Source of the DNA: Solobacterium sp. UBA3691
Lineage (GTDB): Bacteria > Bacillota_I > Bacilli_A > Erysipelotrichales > Erysipelotrichaceae
Reading direction: 5' to 3'
DNA: 12,949 bases
Assembly (NCBI GenBank): GCA_002372175.1
Contig: DFIS01000038.1
Span: 1-12,949, forward strand
This document shows, piece by piece, positions 1 to 5,560 of the stretch. Made by a program: the position numbers and the translations under genes. The notes under the pieces are model-generated. The model was given only the letters and a program-made list of their open reading frames with translations. It did not search any database and was not told the origin of the DNA. Within the stretch, counting starts at the first letter, position 1; each line of letters starts with the position of its first letter.

Positions 1-37
1 CTTTTTCTTTACAGCCCCTTTTCTTGCGGTTTATTGT

Positions 38-1405
38 TTAGTGCCTTCCGTGACCTCCGGGCATACCGCCGAAGTTCGGCATCTGGCCGTTCTGTCCGCT
101 GGAATCAGGTGTGCTTCCGGTCATTGTATCACTGCCGGGCATCTGACCCTGTGTGCCAAAGCCTTCAGGCATTTGACCCTGACCGCCGAAGTTTCCGTGG
201 CCGCCCATCATACCGCCGCCCATCATTGATTCGGTGATCGCTGTAACCTGTGTGCCGTTGACAGTTACTGTGCCGCCGTTCAGTTCAGCGCCGCTGACAT
301 AGTCGAATGCGAACTGTGCTGAGATATTTACTGTACCGCCGTTGATGACAAGGGAACCGTTGGAATCCAGGGCATCCGTGTCACCGGCTGCCATCGTAAT
401 ATCAAGAGCTCCGCCGTTGATCTCGATCTTCGGGGTATAAGCAGAAGACTTGTTGGAAGCATTGATGCCGTCATCTGTCGCATAGATCGTGAGATCTCCG
501 CCGTTGATCAGTACATATGTGCCTTCGATGGCCTCTTCAGCACTGATGTCGAAGCTGCCGCCGTCGATCTGCACCATCGGTGTTCCCTGGATGCCGTCAG
601 ATCCTGCTTCGATCTTGAATGTACCGCCGCCAATGTAGATCCAGCCCTGTGTATCATCTTCATCATTCTCTGCGTGTAATCCATCCTTGGATGTCTTGAT
701 CGTGAAGTTACCGTCGGCGATACGGATCGAGTCATTGGCTTCGATCGCATCTGCAGAACTGTTGATCACATATGTTCCGCCGGTGATCTTCAGGTCATCT
801 TTGGAAGTGATGCCGTTATCGGAAGAGTCAATGACCAGGGTTCCGGTTCCGTTCAGGACGAGATCATCTTTGGAGAAGATCACAGCGTCTGTACTTACCG
901 AACCGTCATCCGTGAAGGTGCCGGTAACGGTGAGCTCGCTGGTACCGTCTGCTGTTGTCACAAAGACTTTGTCTGCCGAAACAACATAGATCACCGGAGC
1001 ATCTGTATTCGTTACATTCAGTTCATCGAGGACCAGCTGTACTTTGGCGCTGTCGTCTGTTTCTACGCGGACAGTAACGTCTGCTGCCGTACCGGAGAGG
1101 ACATATACACCTTCTTCCGTAATACTGATATCTTCACCGTCTTTGACTGTGTAATATACAGCATCGGAGAGATCTGCTGTCTGGGCCATGTCTTTGTCTG
1201 TGAAGTATTCCGAGACATCTTCCTCAGATGTTTCCTGTGTGACGGTGATCGTTTTCTTCTCCTCTGTTTCAGAAGTTACCTCGCTGACAGGGGTTTCTGT
1301 ATTTCCCGCAGGAACATTCTCTTCAGTGCTTTGTGCCTGTGCACTGCAGCCAAGCATCAGGCTTGCCGCCAACATGAAGACGGCTGTAAGTTTTGCTGTT
1401 TTCAT
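38..1405 (-). CDS. Cthe_2159-type carbohydrate-binding beta-helix lipoprotein
   Basis: A 455-residue secreted protein. The N-terminus has a short basic start, a hydrophobic stretch and LMLGC, so Cys20 is the probable lipidation site (Met at -3 is a mild deviation from the lipobox). A Ser/Thr/Glu-rich linker follows to about residue 60. The body (about 85-390) consists of short repeated strands of the type GGxLxI...DGI/DAI, for example TGGTYVINSSADAIEAND, as in a right-handed parallel beta-helix. This matches the Cthe_2159 family (carbohydrate-binding domain-containing proteins, formerly DUF4353), whose founding member binds cellulose and pectin-like polymers and calcium. The last 63 residues (393-455) are a disordered Gly/Met/Gln/His-rich tail. 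The start is supported by AAAGGAG about 7 nt upstream. It is probably monocistronic: the next gene on the same strand ends in its own terminator. The natural ligand is unknown. Confidence 0.85.
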   Translation of the reverse strand: MKTAKLTAVFMLAASLMLGCSAQAQSTEENVPAGNTETPVSEVTSETEEKKTITVTQETSEEDVSEYFTDKDMAQTADLSDAVYYTVKDGEDISITEEGVYVLSGTAADVTVRVETDDSAKVQLVLDELNVTNTDAPVIYVVSADKVFVTTADGTSELTVTGTFTDDGSVSTDAVIFSKDDLVLNGTGTLVIDSSDNGITSKDDLKITGGTYVINSSADAIEANDSIRIADGNFTIKTSKDGLHAENDEDDTQGWIYIGGGTFKIEAGSDGIQGTPMVQIDGGSFDISAEEAIEGTYVLINGGDLTIYATDDGINASNKSSAYTPKIEINGGALDITMAAGDTDALDSNGSLVINGGTVNISAQFAFDYVSGAELNGGTVTVNGTQVTAITESMMGGGMMGGHGNFGGQGQMPEGFGTQGQMPGSDTMTGSTPDSSGQNGQMPNFGGMPGGHGRH

Positions 1406-1464
1406 ATCAGGTCTCCTTTCCTGTTATTTGTGTTACAGGTATAAGAATATCTGCGGAATGTGAA

Positions 1465-1476
1465 GTTCATCTGAAC
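1465..1476. promoter_or_regulatory. Perfect dyad GTTCA-TC-TGAAC upstream of the beta-helix gene
   Basis: A 5-bp perfect inverted repeat with a 2-bp centre lies about 60 bp upstream of the beta-helix lipoprotein start. It could be a small operator. I could not place a convincing -35/-10 pair for this gene, so the link to a promoter is inference. Confidence 0.25.
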
Positions 1477-1507
1477 AAAACCGTAAGGATAGGAGAATCT
1501 TTTGGAT

Positions 1508-1540
1508 AAAAAACTTACAGAATCAGAAGATCCTGTAAGT
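1508..1540 (-). terminator. Rho-independent terminator of the tandem mutarotase gene
   Basis: Read on the minus strand, ACTTACAGGATC, a TTCT loop and GATTCTGTAAGT form a 12-bp stem with one G-T pair, followed by six T residues. It starts 8 nt after the stop codon of the mutarotase-like gene and separates it from the beta-helix lipoprotein gene downstream. Confidence 0.9.
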
Positions 1541-1547
1541 GGTTTTA

Positions 1548-2198
1548 CTAATGACGGTAATGGGCGAGGCAGATGATATGGCCGTGCTGCTGATGGCTGA
1601 TCCAGTCGACATCATCGGTGTACCAGTCCATGATCTCGAGCATCCTCGTCTCCCAGGCGATCGTCGCAGCCCGGGAAGCTTCTGTCTCTTCTTTCTCCAT
1701 CGTGACATCGATCTCATCATAGCCGAAGATGTAATCCTCCGCATTCCAGATCGAGAAGTTACTGTCGGGACCTTCTGTGATCCTGCCGTTTCTTGCCTCG
1801 ATCAGCCTGTCATGTCTGGCTTTGTACTCCTCATGCATACCCGGTTTCAGGCGGGTGACAAAGACACGGTGGCGGATCAGGGACTTGTCTTTGCGGACAA
1901 TACCGAAATCTTCATACATCAGGCGCATTCCCTCAAGAGGGCGGCTGATGAAACGTGCATACGGCAAGATCTTCTGTTCCAGTCCTGTATAAGCAGTCAA
2001 AAGATCTGCAGAGATCTCCGGTTTCTGCGCTGTTTCAAAGTAGCCAAAGACAAGATCTTCAATGTTCCAGAGACTGAAGTTGTCCGCCTGTATACGGTCA
2101 AGAAGAGAGACTGTATCCGGCCAGATCTCCTTCAGAAGTGTACGGAAGGGATTCCGGCAGTTTTCTCTGATCTCCAGGGCAAATGCGTGTCGCTCCAT
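1548..2198 (-). CDS. Tandem L-rhamnose mutarotase-like protein (two RhaM domains fused)
   Basis: A 216-residue cytoplasmic protein (no signal peptide) built from two copies of the roughly 104-residue RhaM/YiiL fold, a dimeric ferredoxin-like barrel that interconverts anomers of L-rhamnose. Copy 1 (about 1-105) opens MERHAFALEI and carries EIWP and NFSLWNIEDLVFGYFE. Copy 2 (about 112-216) opens RHRVFVTRLKPGMHEEY and carries ARHD and NFSIWNAEDYIFGYDEI. Compared with E. coli RhaM, copy 2 keeps the Tyr and His of the EEYxxRH motif (Tyr18 and His22 in E. coli). Copy 1 has Phe and Leu there but keeps the IWP that copy 2 lost. An ATG 12 nt upstream (2210) is in frame, but the internal ATG is preferred because AAGGATGG lies 8 nt before it and MERH aligns with the MIRK start of RhaM. 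No other rhamnose gene is nearby, so the true substrate is uncertain. Confidence 0.75.
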   Translation of the reverse strand: MERHAFALEIRENCRNPFRTLLKEIWPDTVSLLDRIQADNFSLWNIEDLVFGYFETAQKPEISADLLTAYTGLEQKILPYARFISRPLEGMRLMYEDFGIVRKDKSLIRHRVFVTRLKPGMHEEYKARHDRLIEARNGRITEGPDSNFSIWNAEDYIFGYDEIDVTMEKEETEASRAATIAWETRMLEIMDWYTDDVDWISHQQHGHIICLAHYRH

Positions 2199-2221
2199 AG
2201 GTGATACCATCCTTTGAGGAA

Positions 2222-2227
2222 ATCATA
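2222..2227 (-). promoter_or_regulatory. Extended -10 promoter of the tandem mutarotase gene
   Basis: On the minus strand, TGC-TATGAT is an extended -10 element that would start transcription near 2215, about 17 nt before the chosen ATG. No good -35 hexamer is present, which extended -10 promoters tolerate. Confidence 0.45.
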
Positions 2228-2294
2228 GCACAGACATGTACGGGATATATACATACACTGATAAGCAGATGTGCACTGCGCAGGGATGTAAATC

Positions 2295-2303
2295 TGTTAT
2301 AGT
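2295..2303 (+). promoter_or_regulatory. Extended -10 promoter of the DUF3990 gene
   Basis: TG-T-TATAGT is an extended -10 element. The predicted start near 2310 gives a leader of about 21 nt containing AGGAGA (2319-2324), 6 nt from the ATG. No clear -35 box is visible. Confidence 0.45.
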
Positions 2304-2330
2304 CATGATGAAAGATACAGGAGAATCAGA

Positions 2331-2879
2331 ATGAGACTATATCATACAGGCTTCAGTGTGATCGAAAAGCCGGATATCTATTACGGCAGGAAGAATGCTG
2401 ATCTCGGACAGGGCTTCTATACATCTGCGGACAGAGCGTTTTCCGTTCGCTGGGCAAGGATAAGGACAGACAGTAAGACCTGGTTCAATATATATGAACT
2501 GGATACGGACGGACTGCGTATACTGCGCTTTGAGAGGAACGAAGACTGGTTTGAGTATATCTATCGGAACAGACATCTGCAGGAAGAACTGTATCCCGGG
2601 TATGATCTGGTCGTTGGTCCGATCGCCAATGATACGATCTTTGATACAATCGACATTATTACCAGCGGACTTCTGAAAAAAGAAGATGCGATGAAACTGC
2701 TGCTTCTGGGGCCAGTCTACAACCAGACAGTGCTGCGCTCGGAAAGGGCAGTGTCACAGCTCACATTTATCCAGGCTGAAGAACTGACGGAGGAGGAGAT
2801 CGGACAGTACCGTCAGATCGTTGCGGCAGAAGAGGCAGAATACCAGAAAGAATTTGCTCAGGTAATGGAAAGTCTTTGA
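2331..2879 (+). CDS. DUF3990 family protein (ADP-ribosyltransferase-fold-like)
   Basis: A 182-residue protein. Residues 1-45 carry the DUF3990 signature: LYHTG (His5), the DLGQGFYTS block (25-32, Tyr30) and a WA pair (41-42), followed by the typical YDLVVGPIANDTIFDTI segment (91-107). From memory, Pfam groups this family with ADP-ribosyltransferase-like folds; the early His and the GFYT tyrosine would be the NAD-site residues by analogy. The C-terminus (about 148-182) is a Glu-rich helix. In many Bacillota a DUF3791 gene lies directly beside DUF3990, and the pair is often discussed as toxin-antitoxin-like. Here no such partner exists: upstream is the divergent mutarotase gene and downstream is a lipoprotein gene with its own promoter. 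The start is fixed by AGGAGA 6 nt upstream. Biochemical activity is not established. Confidence 0.7.
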   Translation: MRLYHTGFSVIEKPDIYYGRKNADLGQGFYTSADRAFSVRWARIRTDSKTWFNIYELDTDGLRILRFERNEDWFEYIYRNRHLQEELYPGYDLVVGPIANDTIFDTIDIITSGLLKKEDAMKLLLLGPVYNQTVLRSERAVSQLTFIQAEELTEEEIGQYRQIVAAEEAEYQKEFAQVMESL

Positions 2880-2885
2880 GATACC

Positions 2886-2917
2886 TTGACCGTTCCCCAA
2901 TGGAACAGTTCTACGAT
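2886..2917 (+). promoter_or_regulatory. Probable MerR-controlled promoter/operator of the DUF6591 lipoprotein gene
   Basis: The -35 is TTGACC (2886-2891) and the -10 is TACGAT (2912-2917), with a 20-bp spacer that is too long for ordinary sigma-70-type use. The dyad CCGTTCC (2890-2896), N5, GGAACAG (2902-2908) sits in the spacer. Long spacer plus central dyad is the hallmark of promoters activated by MerR-family twisting of DNA. The first 13 bases (TTGACCGTTCCCC) and the GGAAC half are identical to the merR promoter at 11523-11554. The predicted start near 2924 gives a 26-nt leader with AAGGAG before the ATG at 2950. Confidence 0.65.
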
Positions 2918-2949
2918 AGCAGTAACAACATCTGATAAGGAGAACGGTC

Positions 2950-3438
2950 ATGAAAAGAATCATATCGATCATATGTGTTTTGTTCATCATGTCGGCAGGC
3001 GCATGCGGGAAACCGAAGAGCACAGCAGTAAATACACCGCGTCCGTCAACGCCGGCAGCGACACCTGCACCTACACCCGAACCTACATCTGAAGTAACTC
3101 CCGAACCAACTCCCGAACCCACACCTGAACCAACACCGGAACCCACACCTGAGCCGACACCGGAACCGGCGGGCAGAGACTTTCAGGAATTCAAGAAGAT
3201 GATGGATGATTATGAGGCTTTCTTTGATTCCTACATTGAGTTTATGAAGACCTATGATTCATCAAATACAATGATGATGGTGAAGTATCTGGAGATGATG
3301 GGGAAATACGCTGATGCAATGAATGCATTGGAAAAGATCGATGAGTCTGAACTGACAAAAGAAGAACTGCAGTACTATACCGATACGATGCTGAGGATCG
3401 AGAAGAAACTGCTGGATGCGTCCATTCAGATGGGCTGA
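2950..3438 (+). CDS. DUF6591 lipoprotein with Thr-Pro-Glu-Pro stalk
   Basis: A 162-residue exported protein. The signal region MKRIISIICVLFIMSAGAC suggests lipidation at Cys19, although AGAC is a non-standard lipobox. Residues 20-73 are a Pro/Thr-rich stalk ending in six exact Thr-Pro-Glu-Pro units (50-73). Such a rod would lift the C-terminal domain away from the membrane through the wall. Residues 78-160 form a helical domain (FKKMMDDYEAFFDSYIEFM... ELTKEELQYYTD) that I recognise as DUF6591, of unknown function. SD AAGGAG lies about 8 nt upstream. The upstream promoter looks MerR-controlled and matches that of the merR gene at 11176-11508, suggesting induction by whatever that regulator senses. 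The 3' end overlaps the convergent lysR gene by 13 nt, and no terminator is visible between them. Confidence 0.75.
   Translation: MKRIISIICVLFIMSAGACGKPKSTAVNTPRPSTPAATPAPTPEPTSEVTPEPTPEPTPEPTPEPTPEPTPEPAGRDFQEFKKMMDDYEAFFDSYIEFMKTYDSSNTMMMVKYLEMMGKYADAMNALEKIDESELTKEELQYYTDTMLRIEKKLLDASIQMG
3097..3168 (+). repeat. Six 12-bp tandem units encoding Thr-Pro-Glu-Pro
   Basis: Six in-frame 12-bp units of the pattern ACNCCNGARCCN encode (TPEP)x6 in the lipoprotein stalk. The units differ at synonymous third positions. Copy number could vary between strains by slippage without frameshifting. Confidence 0.9.
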
Positions 3439-4307
3439 TCACCGGTCAGGGATTCTTTTAACATATCGAGATACAGTTGTACGGCAGGAGTAAACATCCG
3501 GTATTTCTTCCAGATCACGGTACCGCTGACAGATACTTCGGGAGAAAGCGGACGAAAGCACAGGACCGGGTGTGCCGAGAAGTTGATCAGTTTGTCAAAG
3601 ACGATTGCCGGACCCAGGCCGTCTTCTGCCATCAGTGATGCGTTATAGATCAGGTTATATGTGGCGGATGTACGGATACCGGAAAACATCTCGTTGTCGG
3701 TAAAGCGGCTCATGGATCCTCTCGGCATGATCACCGGTACATCCTTCAGATCACTAAAGTGAATGACATCTTTTCGTGATAACGGAGAGTCTTTGCGCAG
3801 GATCACACCGAAACTGTCTTTTTCCGACAGTTTCAGGTATTGGTAGATCTGTCTGTCAAAATCACTGAAGATCAGCGCCAGATCGATCAGTCCGTGTTCG
3901 AGACGGTCCATCAGATCGTCGGTATCACCGCTGGTGATGTGAACGCGGATATCCGGATATCTCCGGATCAGGGCTGCTGCTGTCCGTGACAGTGTATGAA
4001 AGGCCGGAGATTCACCGGCACCGATATAGATATCACCGCTGAGAGTCTTTCCGGTCACGGAAAGCTCTTTTTCTGTCTGCTGGTAGAGTCTTGTCATCTC
4101 TTCGGCACGACGGCGCAGGATCATGCCTTCCTCGGTCAGGCGTATGCGTCTGTTGCCGCGGATGAACAGGGTAACACCCAGTTCCTTTTCCAGCTCCTTC
4201 ATCTGCCGGGAAAGTGCCGGCTGTGAGATGTGCAGAAGTTCGGCGGCAGCGGTGATACTGCCTTCTCTGGCAACGGTCAGGTATGATTCGAGAATATGGA
4301 TGTCCAT
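3426..4307 (-). CDS. LysR family transcriptional regulator
   Basis: A 293-residue LysR-type regulator. The N-terminal winged helix-turn-helix spans about residues 1-60: MDIHILESYLTVAREGSITAAAELL, then HISQPALSRQMKELEKELG as recognition and linker helix, and RRIRLTEEG as wing. Residues about 90-290 form the periplasmic-binding-protein-like effector domain (GDIYIGAGES ... DLALIFSDFD ... VPVIMPRGSM). The start is supported by AAAGGA 5 nt upstream. It is divergent from the aldo/keto reductase operon across a 113-bp region in which both promoters overlap. By the usual LysR arrangement it would control that operon and repress itself. The co-inducer is unknown; a redox signal or a carbonyl metabolite fits the neighbours. 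Its 3' end runs 13 nt into the convergent DUF6591 lipoprotein gene. Confidence 0.9.
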   Translation of the reverse strand: MDIHILESYLTVAREGSITAAAELLHISQPALSRQMKELEKELGVTLFIRGNRRIRLTEEGMILRRRAEEMTRLYQQTEKELSVTGKTLSGDIYIGAGESPAFHTLSRTAAALIRRYPDIRVHITSGDTDDLMDRLEHGLIDLALIFSDFDRQIYQYLKLSEKDSFGVILRKDSPLSRKDVIHFSDLKDVPVIMPRGSMSRFTDNEMFSGIRTSATYNLIYNASLMAEDGLGPAIVFDKLINFSAHPVLCFRPLSPEVSVSGTVIWKKYRMFTPAVQLYLDMLKESLTGDQPI

Positions 4308-4358
4308 GGCATTCCTTTCTATGCATAATAATTATGACAGAGTATCAGATATGTGTAT

Positions 4359-4387
4359 TTGTTATTATTATACATTGATATTATGAT
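4359..4387 (+). promoter_or_regulatory. Promoter of the aldo/keto reductase operon
   Basis: TTGTTA (4359-4364), a 17-bp spacer and TATGAT (4382-4387) form a good vegetative promoter. Transcription would start near 4394, giving a leader of about 27 nt with GGAGG before the ATG at 4421. An imperfect dyad, TATCA/TGATA (4343-4347 and 4376-4380) with ATGT/ACAT inside (4351-4354 and 4372-4375), spans the promoter and is a candidate LysR binding site. Confidence 0.6.
4367..4372 (-). promoter_or_regulatory. Candidate -10 element of the lysR gene
   Basis: TATAAT on the minus strand lies inside the spacer of the oppositely directed operon promoter. A possible TTGCAT -35 lies 19 bp upstream. The predicted leader is about 50 nt and ends with AAAGGA before the lysR ATG. 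The overlap means the two promoters should compete for polymerase. Confidence 0.4.
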
Positions 4388-4420
4388 GAATATGCAAAAG
4401 TGTAAACGGAGGAAATCATC

Positions 4421-5557
4421 ATGGAATTCAGACCTGCAAAGAAACTCGGCTTCGGCCTGATGAGACTGCCTGTAACGGACAAAAACGATGCGTCCAGTAT
4501 TGATATGGAAGAACTGAAACGCATGGTAGATCATTTTATTTCACATGGGTTTACATACTTTGATACAGCCTGGATGTATAACGGATTTGCCAGTGAAAAT
4601 GCCGCAAAGGAAGCTCTGACATCACGTTATCCGAGGGAGAGCTATACACTGGCAACGAAGCTGCATGCCGGTTTCTTCAATTCTTACGAAGACAGAGACA
4701 AGGTATTCAATGCACAGCTGGAAAAGACAGGTGCCGGATACTTTGATTACTATCTTCTGCACGGTATCGAAGCAGGTATGATCGATAAGTATGAACAGTT
4801 TGACTGCTTCAGCTGGCTGCTGGAAAAGAAAGCACAGGGGCTTGTCAAACATGCCGGATTCTCTTTTCACGATACACCGGAGCTGCTGGAAGAGATCCTG
4901 ACGAAGCATCCGGAGATGGAGTTTGTGCAGCTGCAGATCAATTATCTGGACTGGGAGAGTGAATGGATCCGCTCACGGGCATGTTACGAGGTGGCGGTAA
5001 AGCACAATAAACCGGTCATCGTCATGGAACCTGTAAAAGGCGGCACTCTGGCAAGGACACCGGAGGATGTAACAGACATGTTTAGGGCATATGACAGCAC
5101 GAAGTCTGTGCCGAGCTGGGCGATTCGCTTTGCGGCAAGTCTGCCCAATGTCATGGTCGTTCTCTCCGGTATGAGCAATATGGAACAGATGCTGGATAAT
5201 ACCGGCTATATGGAGAACTTCACACCGCTGACGGAAGCAGAGAGAAACATGTGCTTCAAGGCTGCAGAGATGATCAATGCCAAGATCACGGTTCCGTGCA
5301 CAGGCTGTTCGTACTGTACGGAAGGCTGCCCGATGCATATCTGCATTCCGCAATATTTCTCGATCTACAACGAAGATATGCGTGAACATCTCGAAGAGAA
5401 GGGATGGACGATCAACTTTACCAACTATGAGCTGCTGACCAGAAAGTTCGGCAAGGCATCCGCATGCATAGAGTGCGGACAGTGTGAGGGTGTATGTCCC
5501 CAGCATCTGCCGATCATTCAGTATCTGAAGGATGTCGCAAAGCACTACGAGGACTAG
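4421..5557 (+). CDS. Aldo/keto reductase with C-terminal 2x[4Fe-4S] ferredoxin domain
   Basis: A 378-residue soluble protein. Residues 1-275 form an aldo/keto reductase TIM barrel with the full catalytic tetrad visible: Asp48 (FDTA), Tyr53 (WMY), Lys80 (ATK) and His114 (LLH). Near the end of the barrel, EPVKGG (203-208) and LSGMSNMEQM (248-257) fit the nucleotide-binding side. Residues 290-378 carry two cluster motifs: Cys293-x2-Cys296-x2-Cys299-x3-Cys303 and Cys349-x2-Cys352-x2-Cys355-x3-Cys359, each followed by Pro. The fusion suggests electron transfer between a carbonyl/alcohol couple and ferredoxin-type donors in an anaerobe. Substrate is unknown. It is the first gene of the operon, with SD GGAGG 8 nt upstream, and is followed after 3 nt by a second protein of the same architecture. 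The two may form a complex. Confidence 0.9.
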   Translation: MEFRPAKKLGFGLMRLPVTDKNDASSIDMEELKRMVDHFISHGFTYFDTAWMYNGFASENAAKEALTSRYPRESYTLATKLHAGFFNSYEDRDKVFNAQLEKTGAGYFDYYLLHGIEAGMIDKYEQFDCFSWLLEKKAQGLVKHAGFSFHDTPELLEEILTKHPEMEFVQLQINYLDWESEWIRSRACYEVAVKHNKPVIVMEPVKGGTLARTPEDVTDMFRAYDSTKSVPSWAIRFAASLPNVMVVLSGMSNMEQMLDNTGYMENFTPLTEAERNMCFKAAEMINAKITVPCTGCSYCTEGCPMHICIPQYFSIYNEDMREHLEEKGWTINFTNYELLTRKFGKASACIECGQCEGVCPQHLPIIQYLKDVAKHYED

Positions 5558-5560
5558 GAT

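Noticed and set aside
1..37. Half of a terminator for the beta-helix gene (GGGGCTGT on the minus strand followed by A-rich sequence)
   Set aside because: Only one arm could be inside the window, so pairing cannot be shown.
1539..2204. 221-codon open frame on the plus strand opposite the tandem mutarotase
   Set aside because: The minus-strand product has a clear family match in both halves; the plus-strand frame has none.
3073..3168. CRISPR-like or satellite repeat
   Set aside because: The 12-bp units are contiguous, in frame, and encode TPEP in a lipoprotein stalk; there are no spacers.
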